A DNA stretch of 64,000 nt from Caryophanales bacterium UBA2289. GTDB lineage: Bacteria > Bacillota_I > Bacilli_A > Izemoplasmatales > Hujiaoplasmataceae. Where the stretch lies: positions 1 through 64,000 of the forward strand of contig DDWJ01000015.1 of the NCBI GenBank assembly GCA_002345505.1, given 5' to 3'. The notes under the pieces were generated by a model. That model did no database searches and was not told the origin of the DNA. It saw only the letters and a list, made by a program, of their open reading frames with translations. Made by a program: the position numbers and the translations under genes. Position 1 is the stretch's first letter. Each line of letters begins with the position of its first letter. Below, piece after piece: positions 42,928-51,339 of the stretch.

Positions 42928-43719
42928 ATGGAAAAGACAAGTTTTCAAAGTTTAAGAAAGTTTAACTTAATTATGGGTGCCATTCACTTCGTACAGGGCA
43001 TTCTAATGATTATCTTATCATCAACAGTAATACAAACAATTTCTGAATTCAAACCTACTATAACTCAAATATTTTTGAGATTTGACACTACTACTCAATC
43101 GCTAGTTGTCGATATGAAAAATCTATTCGATTTACCTTTCGGCATCATGGTAGCTTTATTCTTACTACTATCAGCAGCTGCTCACGCAATTATTTCTTTA
43201 CCTAAAAAGACAAATGCTATTTATAACGCAGATTTAGAAAAAGGAATTAATCGTTTCAGATGGTATGAATACGCACTAAGCTCATCAATAATGATCGTGT
43301 TGATTTCTACACTTTTTGGAATTTATGACATTGGATCATTAGTATTAATCTTTATCGTTAACGCCAGCATGAACCTATTTGGTCTATTGATGGAACAAGT
43401 TAACTCTGGAAGAGATAAGAAAGACATCAAATGGGGAGCATTTATTTTCGGTTCAATAGCTGGTTTAACTCCTTGGATAGTAATAATTCTTTATATGGTA
43501 GGTAATGGTAATTACGAAATGGTTCCATGGTTCGTTTGGGCTATCGTAGGTACATACTTTGTAGCTTTCAATACTTTCCCAGTAAATATGATTCTTCAAT
43601 ATAAAGGTATTGGAAAATGGAAAAATTATCTTTATGGAGAAAGAGTTTATATTACTCTAAGTCTTGTAGCTAAAACACTTCTTGCTTGGCTAGTTCTATT
43701 TGGAGCTATGCAACCATAA
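42928..43719 (+). CDS. Heliorhodopsin
   Basis: A 263-residue seven-helix retinal protein of the heliorhodopsin family, with inverted membrane orientation compared with type-1 rhodopsins (family knowledge). The Schiff-base lysine is Lys249 in YITLSLVAKTLLAW; the counterion is Glu114 in RWYEYALSSSIM; the retinal-pocket histidines are His20 (MGAIHFVQG) and His86 (AAAHAII). The long first loop (about 32-65) is typical. Heliorhodopsins do not pump ions appreciably and have proposed sensory or enzyme-regulating roles. It is divergent from padR-HAAS, and a class II photolyase lies 4 kb away. No retinal-synthesis gene is in the window. Confidence 0.95.
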   Translation: MEKTSFQSLRKFNLIMGAIHFVQGILMIILSSTVIQTISEFKPTITQIFLRFDTTTQSLVVDMKNLFDLPFGIMVALFLLLSAAAHAIISLPKKTNAIYNADLEKGINRFRWYEYALSSSIMIVLISTLFGIYDIGSLVLIFIVNASMNLFGLLMEQVNSGRDKKDIKWGAFIFGSIAGLTPWIVIILYMVGNGNYEMVPWFVWAIVGTYFVAFNTFPVNMILQYKGIGKWKNYLYGERVYITLSLVAKTLLAWLVLFGAMQP

Positions 43720-43741
43720 GATTTTCTTTAATAAAAAAACG

Positions 43742-43777
43742 AAAAGCATATATCCTAAATTTGGATTATATGCTTTT
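43742..43777. terminator. Bidirectional terminator between heliorhodopsin and Nudix genes
   Basis: AAAAGCATATATCC pairs with GGATTATATGCTTTT (one bulged T), with A and T runs on both sides, between two convergent genes. Confidence 0.82.
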
Positions 43778-44308
43778 TTTATTATTTTTATAATATTCAA
43801 GGATCTTAATATCTCGAGCAACTATAAACTTGGTTATATAAATACTCTCATATTTACTAGGTATTAGTCTGTTAAGACTATAATTCATAATTTCTATCGC
43901 CTCGTCAACATTCATCCAAACTAAGGTTCCGCCTTCTTCTTTTTCTTTTTCAGTCAAATTCAGACTAATATTTTGCGTTATACATTCACCGATAAAGACT
44001 TTACTAATTTGTTTGAAATTACTCTGAGATTTATGTTCTTCAACATATCCTATTTCTCTAATATTACTTAAAATACAACCAGTTTCTTCTTCAATCTCTC
44101 TGATAAAGGCTTCTTCAAATGTTTCATTATTTTCTAAGCCTCCACCTGGCAATTTGAACTCATTCTTGTTAACCTTGTTGAAAATTGCGATTTTATTCTC
44201 ATGATTAAGAACTATTCCCCTTGCTGCATAACGAATAATTGGATTATTAAATCCCGCATCTTCATACCCAATATCAGAATCCTTTATTATAGTTATTAGA
44301 TTATCCAT
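43766..44308 (-). CDS. Nudix hydrolase (180 residues)
   Basis: A second Nudix enzyme with the box GGGLENNETFEEAFIREIEE followed by ETG. An N-terminal extension of about 25 residues precedes the Nudix fold (RYAARGIVLNHENKIAIF). The substrate is unknown. It is convergent with the heliorhodopsin gene and divergent from zupT, without clear operon partners. Confidence 0.85.
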   Translation of the reverse strand: MDNLITIIKDSDIGYEDAGFNNPIIRYAARGIVLNHENKIAIFNKVNKNEFKLPGGGLENNETFEEAFIREIEEETGCILSNIREIGYVEEHKSQSNFKQISKVFIGECITQNISLNLTEKEKEEGGTLVWMNVDEAIEIMNYSLNRLIPSKYESIYITKFIVARDIKILEYYKNNKKSI

Positions 44309-44437
44309 AATTGCCTCTTTATGTTTATTGTATTATAAATAATTATACCATCGGATTAAGTAAATCTGTTGAATGAAAAAAAATTTTATGCTACATTATA
44401 AATGAAATAAATATAAAAAGTTGTTAGGAGAATTTGT

Positions 44438-45223
44438 ATGGACGTTCTATTTGCTTTTTTGCTAACTTTATTCGCCGGTCTTGCAACAGGAGTTGGAACT
44501 ATATTTGCTTTTAACAAAAGAATAGAGAAAGAAACTTTATTATCATTTGCTCTAGGTTTAAGCGCTGGAGTAATGATTTATGTTTCCTTTGTCGAAATCT
44601 TTCCTAAAGCTTTTGAATCTCTGAATCAATCATATGAAACAAATACCGCTTACTTACTAACAACTATCTCTTTCTTTGTGGGAATTGGTTTGATTGCACT
44701 TATTGATTATATAATTCCAGAAAAGAATAATCCTCATGAACTTCATGACGAAAAAGACGAAAAAAATAAAAAAGACGGCTTAATGAGACTTGGAGTTTTT
44801 TCTGCAATCGCGATTGCAGTACACAACTTTCCAGAAGGTTTAGCTACTTTTATAGGCGCAATAGAAGACCCAGCTCTTGGTATAAGCATCGCAATCGCTA
44901 TAGCAATACATAATATTCCTGAAGGTATAGCTGTTGCAGTGCCGATATATCATGCGACTAATTCAAAAAAGAAAGCTGTAGGATTAACATTACTCTCTGG
45001 TTTAGCAGAACCATTAGGTGCAATCGTTGGTTTTGTTTTACTTAGATCGATATTCACAGATGCTACTTTCGGATTCTTATTCGCTGCCGTCGCAGGCATT
45101 ATGGTCTATATATCTTTAGATGAGTTATTACCATCTGCAGAAAAATATGGAAAACACCATTTATCCATTTCCGGATTAATACTCGGAATGATTATAATGG
45201 CGATATCGTTAATATTATTCTAA
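44438..45223 (+). CDS. zupT: ZIP-family zinc transporter ZupT
   Basis: Divalent metal (mainly Zn2+) importer, 261 residues with eight helices. The metal-path motifs are intact: HNFPEGLATFIG in helix 4 and HNIPEGIAVAVP in helix 5. A charged His-containing loop (about residues 103-115) connects helices 3 and 4. AGGAG precedes the ATG. I see no obvious Zur/Fur box upstream. Confidence 0.93.
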   Translation: MDVLFAFLLTLFAGLATGVGTIFAFNKRIEKETLLSFALGLSAGVMIYVSFVEIFPKAFESLNQSYETNTAYLLTTISFFVGIGLIALIDYIIPEKNNPHELHDEKDEKNKKDGLMRLGVFSAIAIAVHNFPEGLATFIGAIEDPALGISIAIAIAIHNIPEGIAVAVPIYHATNSKKKAVGLTLLSGLAEPLGAIVGFVLLRSIFTDATFGFLFAAVAGIMVYISLDELLPSAEKYGKHHLSISGLILGMIIMAISLILF

Positions 45224-45241
45224 CTAACTTAATCAAATTAA

Positions 45242-45276
45242 AAAACACTTTATCTTTTTAGTCGATAAAGTGTTTT
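45242..45276. terminator. Bidirectional terminator between zupT and the S66 peptidase gene
   Basis: AAAACACTTTATC / GATAAAGTGTTTT is a perfect 13-bp stem with a 9-nt loop between convergent stops. Confidence 0.88.
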
Positions 45277-45288
45277 ATTTTATATGAT

Positions 45289-46365
45289 TTAGTCTTTGAA
45301 AACTGGTTCTTCAATTGTGATAATTTTAGAATCAAAATCAATCGAAGCAGAAATTCCATAAGGAATTACATTCCTTGGATATGCATGTCCGAAATTGACA
45401 TTAACGATGGTTGGAATTTGATTTTTCATAGAAAAAGATTTTAATATCTCATTATATTCTTCAAAATAGATACCATTTTGAGGTTTACCAACCATAATAG
45501 CTACCACATTATTAAAAATACCTTGTCTTTCAAACTCAAGTAAATATTCTCTGAAAAACTTTGGACTAGGAGTTTCTTCGCTTGTTTCAAAAAACATAAT
45601 CTTCCCATTCCAATCTAAGGAACTCGGCATCAGCTGATACTTATCATAAATAACTTTTTGTTCAGGATATCTCTCGCCTGTATATCCGTCATATAAACTC
45701 TCTATGCATCCGCCGAGAAGTCTACCTTTAACTATTCCGCTTCCATATAAAACTTGATACCCCAGTTCTTCAGTTTTAAACTCCCTTTTAGTTCCTAAAG
45801 ACACTGCTGAAAAATCGCTTCTTTCCATGTACCAAATTTTTGATGACTCAATCTTTCTACTTGGTTCGTTGCTAAAAAAAGTTTCAAAAGCTTGTTTTGT
45901 ATACGGAAGCATCTCATCATCTAATTCCGCTAAATCGCTAAGGAAATTAGGGCCATAGAAACTAGACATACCCAATTTATAAAACATTAAATGATTGTTG
46001 GTGGTATCTGAAAAACCAGTAAACAATTTTGGGTTTTCTTTTACCTGTTCTATGAATCTCTTATCCTCCATTAAATATGGCAGCAATCTAAAAGTGTCAT
46101 CGCCGCCAATGGCGCAGATTATACCTTTAATTCTATCGTCATAAAAAGCTTGTTTCAAATCATTCGCTCGTTCTTCCGGGTGATGACTTAAAAACTCTTC
46201 ACCCTTAAGTGAATTTGTCATAAATAATGGTTGTAGACCAAAGCTTTTGAGTCTTTCAATGCCTTTGTCTAGTTGATGTTTGCACATACTCTCGCCAAGT
46301 ATTCCATAAGACAAACTAACAACGGCAACATAATCTCCTTTTTGCAATTTTCTTGGTTTATTCAT
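45289..46365 (-). CDS. S66-family peptidase (LD-carboxypeptidase/MccF-like)
   Basis: About 358 residues. The nucleophile-elbow region reads CAIGGDDTFRLLPYL; in well-studied members the residue after GGDD is Ser, here it is Thr. The C-terminal segment has GCIESL and GHAYPRNVIPYG, likely to carry the Glu and His of the triad. Family members cleave murein tetrapeptides or peptidyl-nucleotides such as microcin C; the exact role here is open. The ATG at 46365 lies 11 nt after GGGAG; a TTG start at 46383 would overlap that site. Confidence 0.8.
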   Translation of the reverse strand: MNKPRKLQKGDYVAVVSLSYGILGESMCKHQLDKGIERLKSFGLQPLFMTNSLKGEEFLSHHPEERANDLKQAFYDDRIKGIICAIGGDDTFRLLPYLMEDKRFIEQVKENPKLFTGFSDTTNNHLMFYKLGMSSFYGPNFLSDLAELDDEMLPYTKQAFETFFSNEPSRKIESSKIWYMERSDFSAVSLGTKREFKTEELGYQVLYGSGIVKGRLLGGCIESLYDGYTGERYPEQKVIYDKYQLMPSSLDWNGKIMFFETSEETPSPKFFREYLLEFERQGIFNNVVAIMVGKPQNGIYFEEYNEILKSFSMKNQIPTIVNVNFGHAYPRNVIPYGISASIDFDSKIITIEEPVFKD

Positions 46366-46496
46366 ACTATTAATATCTCCCAACTAACATTCGTTACAAC
46401 AATTATAAATCATTAGTCTTAATTATTCTATATGTCCTCAAATATATAAAAAACTAAGCACAAATTTCATACTTAGTTCTTTTATCATATAAATAA

Positions 46497-46540
46497 TTAT
46501 TTAAGAGACAACAATGTAACACTTTCAACGTGCCTCGAGT
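46497..46540 (-). pseudogene. 3' remnant of a TrmA-family methyltransferase gene
   Basis: The minus strand codes SRHVESVTLLSLK and a stop. This matches the last residues of both complete paralogues in the window (ASVESVTILDLK and SHVESCTLLELK). Upstream of these codons the frame shows no similarity. It is a leftover of a third copy after deletion or rearrangement. Confidence 0.7.
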
Positions 46541-46581
46541 GTTGTCTATTGCTTTCTTTTTGCATAAATCCACTAGTAAAA

Positions 46582-46663
46582 TGTATGCAAGTAACATATA
46601 AAATGGCTGAAATATGTTCCCACATACATAGTATATCATATCTTGATTGTATGCAAGTAATAT
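46582..46663. repeat. 16-bp direct repeat
   Basis: TGTATGCAAGTAACAT (46582-46597) and TGTATGCAAGTAATAT (46648-46663), one mismatch, 66 bp apart. A related inverted element (CTTACTTGTATGG) follows at about 46667. Confidence 0.7.
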
Positions 46664-46690
46664 TTCTTACTTGTATGGCCATTCACACTA

Positions 46691-46725
46691 AACAGGATTC
46701 TAGAGCAATTATCTAGAATCCTGTT
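46691..46725. terminator. 14-bp stem hairpin, possible terminator
   Basis: AACAGGATTCTAGA / TCTAGAATCCTGTT is a perfect stem with a 7-nt loop, about 50 bp after the RDD gene. The T-tract is weak on both strands, so termination is likely but not certain. Confidence 0.55.
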
Positions 46726-46776
46726 CCTTCTATTTATAAATTCAATTCTATATCTTGTTTGGTTCCCATACAATCA

Positions 46777-47172
46777 TTATTTAGCAACTATAATCGTACC
46801 CGTTTTTCGATCTATTTCCATACATTTCTCAATAAAAGATTTGCCAAATAAGGGATTATAAAATGCTTCTAGTATTCTACGATAAACAATGAAATAGAAA
46901 TTGATTTTTGTATTTTGCATAGCATTCACAACTTTTATTTTATATATCCTTTTTCCTATGCTTTGATTACTAAAAACAATATCTGATATCAAATAGAATC
47001 CCATAAGTAATAACAAAATGCCAAACATAATAAATTTACCTAAATATCCGAATATATTTGTAAAAACTTGAGTGCAGAAAATCACAATGCACATTGGTAC
47101 GAACGAAATAAAAAGGTCTATAAAAATGTTTTTTTTGTATTTCTTAATTACTTTATCAGTGTTTTCTTTCAT
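46777..47172 (-). CDS. RDD-family membrane protein
   Basis: A 131-residue membrane protein with helices near residues 15-36 and 42-65 and an RDD-type motif DIVFSNQSIGKRIYKIKVV, followed by a further hydrophobic stretch. The first Arg-Asp element is replaced by FIDLFISF. RDD proteins have been linked to Na+/H+ or compatible-solute exchange, but for single-domain copies the role is unknown. Codon use is very AT-rich, and it lies in a small accessory patch. Confidence 0.65.
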   Translation of the reverse strand: MKENTDKVIKKYKKNIFIDLFISFVPMCIVIFCTQVFTNIFGYLGKFIMFGILLLLMGFYLISDIVFSNQSIGKRIYKIKVVNAMQNTKINFYFIVYRRILEAFYNPLFGKSFIEKCMEIDRKTGTIIVAK

Positions 47173-47370
47173 TTTAGATCTTTCCTTCTTTCTTTTATAT
47201 TATCTTTTTTCTAATATTTCAGAAAGACCTTTTTTCATTTTACACAAAATTTGTTACACTACCTACACTGTTCAAAAACCATACCAATCCAACTAACGAT
47301 ATGAAAAAATTACTGTATAATTTTCATACTGAACAGCTTTTAAGGAGCCATTTCATAATAACCCCTGTTT

Positions 47371-47691
47371 TCACTTCCAAACGAGTTGCATCATCCAATA
47401 AGATGTAGAAAAAATGATAAAGCCTATTTCAAGAAATAAGATTGTATATGTTTTATAGGTATAGATCTTATATTTTAGCATTATTCTGACTTTCAAAATA
47501 ATAGCAACAAATGCAATGAGAATCAAGATTACTTTGTTCCAAATGTTGATTGTTCGATAATTCTCAAAAAGGTCTATCCAGTTTGACATGATTTCCGTTT
47601 CAAAAAAATAGATTATTAGTCCAATTAAGAAAAATATTACAATGAATAATATCATATTCAGATAACTAGGATATTGTCGAAAAATCTTCAT
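47371..47691 (-). CDS. Small membrane protein of unknown function
   Basis: About 106 residues from the ATG at 47691 (GAGG 9 nt upstream) with three predicted helices (about 13-35, 52-72, 82-100). I do not recognise it. It overlaps the 3' end of the next upstream gene by about 26 nt, which suggests coupled translation. A longer frame to 47763 exists, but the start there lacks a ribosome-binding site. Confidence 0.55.
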   Translation of the reverse strand: MKIFRQYPSYLNMILFIVIFFLIGLIIYFFETEIMSNWIDLFENYRTINIWNKVILILIAFVAIILKVRIMLKYKIYTYKTYTILFLEIGFIIFSTSYWMMQLVWK

Positions 47692-48037
47692 AATTGATTT
47701 CCTCATTTGACAAAATATTATAACAGATAACATCTTGCATTTTGTAGCAATTGTTTCTATCAAGATAGTCTATATAAAATATTGATATTGGGACAATTTC
47801 ATTATTATACTTAATAAATACTATATACTGATCTATATTAATAATGTTAATTAATCCATATTTTTCATTAAGAAACTCAGTATCAATATCATATGTAACT
47901 TTTCCAAACTTTTTTGCATAAGCTAAATCGTCATCTGAAAAAGATTGTTTTGATTGACTTAGGATCCTTGTTCCATTGTTTGTTGTATCATAATAATCGT
48001 TTGTAAGATAACCATTAACAGTCACAAAATGTTGCAC
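47666..48037 (-). CDS. Unknown 123-residue protein, possibly 5'-truncated
   Basis: A soluble, Tyr/Asp/Asn-rich protein (VTVNGYLTNDYYDTTNNG...) without signal peptide. The only in-frame start is a GTG at 48037 without a ribosome-binding site, so it may be the remaining part of a longer gene. It sits in the same small accessory patch as the TrmA remnant and overlaps the following membrane-protein gene. No family recognised. Confidence 0.45.
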   Translation of the reverse strand: MQHFVTVNGYLTNDYYDTTNNGTRILSQSKQSFSDDDLAYAKKFGKVTYDIDTEFLNEKYGLINIINIDQYIVFIKYNNEIVPISIFYIDYLDRNNCYKMQDVICYNILSNEEINYEDFSTIS

Positions 48038-48081
48038 TGCTATGAATTTCTAGGACACATAGGTACCTACCTAGATATAAA

Positions 48082-48114
48082 AATAGCGACATGCAACTTT
48101 CCTTTGTTGCTATT
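48082..48114 (-). terminator. Terminator of TrmA-family copy 2
   Basis: AATAGCGAC pairs with GTTGCTATT (one wobble) and is followed by TTTTTATAT on the minus strand, about 55 nt after the stop. Confidence 0.65.
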
Positions 48115-48168
48115 ATTTTATCATTTTTAAGGGATTATGTAAATCCGTTAATCATTCTATATTTAGCG

Positions 48169-49512
48169 CTATTTCAATTCGAGCAATGTGCAACTCTCGA
48201 CGTGACTAGTCTGAGGAAACATATCTACAGGCGCTATTCTATTAATAGAATAATCATTCTTCAATAAATTTTCTAGGTCTCTCGCTAAAGTAGCTGGATT
48301 GCACGAGATGTAAATAACTTTAGGGAATTTCATTTTTACAATCGTATTAAGAAGCTCCTTTGAACAACCTTTTCTCGGTGGATCAATTATTATGCAATCA
48401 AAATTAAAGCCTTTCCATTTTTCCAATACTTTATCAATATTTCCAAGTTCAAATAAAGCGTTCTTTACACCATTAATTCTAGCGTTTCTTTTCGCATCAT
48501 TAACAGCTGATTTTACAATTTCAACACCGAAAACCTTTGAAACTTTATCAGAAATTGAAATTGCAATCGAACCAATTCCACTATATGCGTCAATAACTCT
48601 TTCATTTCCCGAAAATCTAGCGAACTCGATTACTTTTTTATAAAGTCTTTCAGCTTGTAAAGTATTAACCTGGAAGAAGGATCTAAAACCTATTTCAAAT
48701 TGTTTTCCCAATATTTCGTCTTTAATATAATCTCTTCCATGAACTAGTCTAATTTCTTCATCGGAAAAAGGACTTTCATCTAAAGTTTTCGATATCCCTA
48801 CACCTACTACCTCAGGAATATTTTTAACAATACTCTCAATAAACTCAGCTTCATGAGGTATTTCATCGGTCGCGATATTAAAAAGAACAGAAATTTCTTT
48901 ATTCTTGCTTGATTCTCTTATAACCGCTGACTTTAAAACCCCTGTATTATCAGCCAAATTGAAAGCTTTTATATTAAACTGATTGGCTAAATTACGAATA
49001 AGATTTAAAAGTTCAAAAGATTTCTTTTGCATGATATGACATTCTTGCAAATTTACAACATGATGTGATTTGGCTTTAAAGAAACCTGCCATGATTCCTT
49101 TTTCGCCTTGAGCAAACTTAATTTCAACTTTATTTCTATAATGATAAGGGTTTACCATAGTAATAATGTCTTCAACTATTATATCGGCTTGATCTAACTT
49201 CTTTGTCATCAGTTCCAATCGATATTTTTTAAAAGCCGCCTGGACATCATAGTCCATATGCATCAATTCACAGCCACCGCATTCGAAAAAATGCTTGCAT
49301 TTCGGAGCTTGTCGATATGGACTTCGGTTTAATCTTTCTATAACTTTGCCGAATCCATAACTTTTCTTTCTTTCTATAACTTCAATTTTAGCAGCTTCTC
49401 CCTTTAACAAATCCTCAACAAAAACCGTGTAACCATCTTCTAACTTAGTTACACCTAATCCATCATGAGTTAAATCCACCGCTCTAACAACAAATATATT
49501 ATTCTCCGACAT
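48169..49512 (-). CDS. TrmA/RlmCD-family rRNA (uracil-C5)-methyltransferase (copy 2)
   Basis: A 447-residue SAM-dependent methyltransferase. It has the TRAM domain, 4Fe-4S ligands in CKHFFECGGCELMHM plus a Cys in NLQECHIM, SAM motif IDAYSGIGSIAISIS, IDPPRKGC and the catalytic-Cys segment YISCNPATLARD, ending SHVESCTLLELK. It is clearly distinct from copy 1 at 14667-16025, so they are long-separated paralogues that probably modify different uracils. It has its own terminator. Confidence 0.92.
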   Translation of the reverse strand: MSENNIFVVRAVDLTHDGLGVTKLEDGYTVFVEDLLKGEAAKIEVIERKKSYGFGKVIERLNRSPYRQAPKCKHFFECGGCELMHMDYDVQAAFKKYRLELMTKKLDQADIIVEDIITMVNPYHYRNKVEIKFAQGEKGIMAGFFKAKSHHVVNLQECHIMQKKSFELLNLIRNLANQFNIKAFNLADNTGVLKSAVIRESSKNKEISVLFNIATDEIPHEAEFIESIVKNIPEVVGVGISKTLDESPFSDEEIRLVHGRDYIKDEILGKQFEIGFRSFFQVNTLQAERLYKKVIEFARFSGNERVIDAYSGIGSIAISISDKVSKVFGVEIVKSAVNDAKRNARINGVKNALFELGNIDKVLEKWKGFNFDCIIIDPPRKGCSKELLNTIVKMKFPKVIYISCNPATLARDLENLLKNDYSINRIAPVDMFPQTSHVESCTLLELK

Positions 49513-49601
49513 TTCTTACCCTTTCTTGTCTATAATAAAAAAGCACATAAATCTCAATTTATTATACCACATTTTAGCAAAACAATGTAACTTAAAAAAT
49601 A

Positions 49602-49625
49602 AAAAGCCAGAATTAACTGGCTTTT
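49602..49625 (-). terminator. Terminator of the MFS gene
   Basis: AAAAGCCAG / CTGGCTTTT stem with a 6-nt loop overlaps the stop codon; on the minus strand the stem is followed by a T-rich run. Confidence 0.8.
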
Positions 49626-50931
49626 ATAGATGTACATATGTTTTCTTTTTGTAATATACTAAAATTACGATTCCGAGTCCAAATGTACATAATATATAGA
49701 GAGAGATAATTGAAAAATTTGAAATTATAAATCCGGCCATTAAAGAAGCGAACGGGATTAATGCTTGAGATACTATATTTGATACGCTTACTACTTTTCC
49801 TAGTTGATTTTGATCGATATTATTTTGCATAATAATTTGAACAGGCACATTGAACGAAGTTGAAGCTAAACCAGCTAACAAACCTGATACAACCGTTAAA
49901 ATTAAAGTCAAATTTATTGATATGTAATTCAGATAGTAAAGTATCATTACTAAAGCCATCAACGCTATTGCTACACCCATAGCGAAGACCGACCTCATTA
50001 AACTCTTCCCGTAACTTTTCTTTTTTGGGGCTTTCGCGAGTATTAAAGCCATTACTATTCCAGCGACTGAAAACCCAATTAATATTATTGAATACCAATT
50101 TTCTACTGTCAAAAAATTCATAAAAAGATATTTAGGTTCAGAATTTAGTCCATAATCTATAAAATATGGAAAACCATTATTCAAAATTGGGACTATGAAA
50201 AAATTAAGAGATAGCGCCATAATCAACAAACTAAACATAGCCTTATAATTATACAGATACTTCATACCACTTTTAATTTCTTCAAAAACCTTAATCTTTC
50301 GATCTTCACGATGTTCAAAATGATCATACTTGATAAACATTTCCGTGACTGCAGAAATCAAATAGGCTAATCCATTAATGAAAAATATGATATAGATATT
50401 GAAAGCAGAAAACATGATTCCACCCAATATAAGTCCAGCAATATTTTGAAGACTCATTGAGCCATGTAATAAACTGGATGCTTGTGGCAATTCATCTTCA
50501 GTAACAATAAATTTCAACAATGATCCGCTTGCTGGATTAAAAAAAGCTGAGTTTAAACCTAAGATTACATTCATTGCGAACAAAACAATAAGCTTAATAT
50601 TTGAACTTGGATCAATAAAGATAATTAAACCTACGGATAATATTACAAAACCTCTTACATAATCTGTTAAATACATGATTCTAACTTTATTTATCCTATC
50701 GGCCAACACCCCTCCAAAAGGCATAAAAACCAATAGAACTAAACCTGCAACTCCCAAATATATCCCTTGAACTAAAGGGGCATATGTTTCTCCATATACC
50801 TCTTTAGCTATTCTAAGAACATATAGACTCATCACAAAGTTAAATAATATGTGTGCTACATTCGAAACTAATACTCCATAAAACAATAATGTAAAATTCT
50901 TATTTTTGAATACGTTTATTTTGCTTTCCAT
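49624..50931 (-). CDS. MFS transporter
   Basis: A 435-residue major-facilitator exporter with 12 predicted helices. The loop between helices 2 and 3 reads FGGVLADRINKVRIMYLTDYVRG (given here as FGGVLADRINKVR plus following), the usual MFS signature. It resembles the enterobactin-exporter/MefA-like subgroup, but the substrate is unknown. It follows the SHOCT-like gene with an 8-nt gap and is the last gene of the microprotein-VanZ operon. Confidence 0.82.
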   Translation of the reverse strand: MESKINVFKNKNFTLLFYGVLVSNVAHILFNFVMSLYVLRIAKEVYGETYAPLVQGIYLGVAGLVLLVFMPFGGVLADRINKVRIMYLTDYVRGFVILSVGLIIFIDPSSNIKLIVLFAMNVILGLNSAFFNPASGSLLKFIVTEDELPQASSLLHGSMSLQNIAGLILGGIMFSAFNIYIIFFINGLAYLISAVTEMFIKYDHFEHREDRKIKVFEEIKSGMKYLYNYKAMFSLLIMALSLNFFIVPILNNGFPYFIDYGLNSEPKYLFMNFLTVENWYSIILIGFSVAGIVMALILAKAPKKKSYGKSLMRSVFAMGVAIALMALVMILYYLNYISINLTLILTVVSGLLAGLASTSFNVPVQIIMQNNIDQNQLGKVVSVSNIVSQALIPFASLMAGFIISNFSIISLYILCTFGLGIVILVYYKKKTYVHL

Positions 50932-50939
50932 GATGCTCT

Positions 50940-51326
50940 CTATTCTACAAGTATTTTAATTATATCTCCATCCGCTGACTTTACGTTTACAATTTCACCC
51001 ATAACTCCTGAATTAATCATGCCGATAAGTTCATCGATATCTAAATCAAAATCTGCTGTATCAACTTTCATAATCTTTTTGCTTTTTAAAAGTTTTGCGA
51101 ATTCAATTGGTAGTTCAACTCTTACTTCGTCACCGTCTGCTGAATCAACAAGGATCTTCAACATTCTAAATTGATTCTTCTTGCTAACAACTTGTGCTTC
51201 TTCTTTTTCTTCTGAAGCTCCTAATGAATTTAATAATTTTTCTGCTTGTTCTGCGTTAATAACATTTTTTGATAATAAATCTAATATTTTAAGTCTTTCT
51301 GCCTTTAAATCATTATTTCTTGCCAT
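50940..51326 (-). CDS. SHOCT-like/LiaX-N-type domain protein
   Basis: A 128-residue cytoplasmic protein. The N-terminal helix pair RLKILDLLSKNVINAEQAEK matches the short domain found in LiaX/YvlB-type envelope-stress proteins. The C-terminal part is beta-rich (VRVELPIEFAKLLKSKKI, then two similar strands). Related helix pairs occur in the two neighbouring genes. AAGGGGGAA precedes the ATG. Likely a regulator or scaffold in cell-envelope stress, by context only. Confidence 0.7.
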   Translation of the reverse strand: MARNNDLKAERLKILDLLSKNVINAEQAEKLLNSLGASEEKEEAQVVSKKNQFRMLKILVDSADGDEVRVELPIEFAKLLKSKKIMKVDTADFDLDIDELIGMINSGVMGEIVNVKSADGDIIKILVE

Positions 51327-51339
51327 TTTCTTTTCCCCC

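Larger units (their letters stand above)
46366..46776. other. Gene-free stretch with remnant and short repeats
   Basis: About 410 bases hold no convincing gene. The stretch contains the upstream region of the S66 gene, a 3' remnant of a TrmA-family gene (46497-46540), a 16-bp direct repeat (46582-46597, 46648-46663) with a partial inverted third copy at about 46668-46680, and a 14-bp hairpin at 46691-46725. Two overlapping minus-strand reading frames of 61 codons are judged not to be genes. Confidence 0.7.

Noticed and set aside
46454..46682. Two overlapping minus-strand reading frames of 61 codons
   Set aside because: No ribosome-binding site, no resemblance to proteins except the TrmA-like tail, and mutual overlap; treated as a gene remnant and non-coding sequence.
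47267..47333. CTGTTCA...TGAACAG inverted repeat as an insertion-sequence end
   Set aside because: Only 7 bp, no transposase nearby; likely chance in AT-rich sequence.
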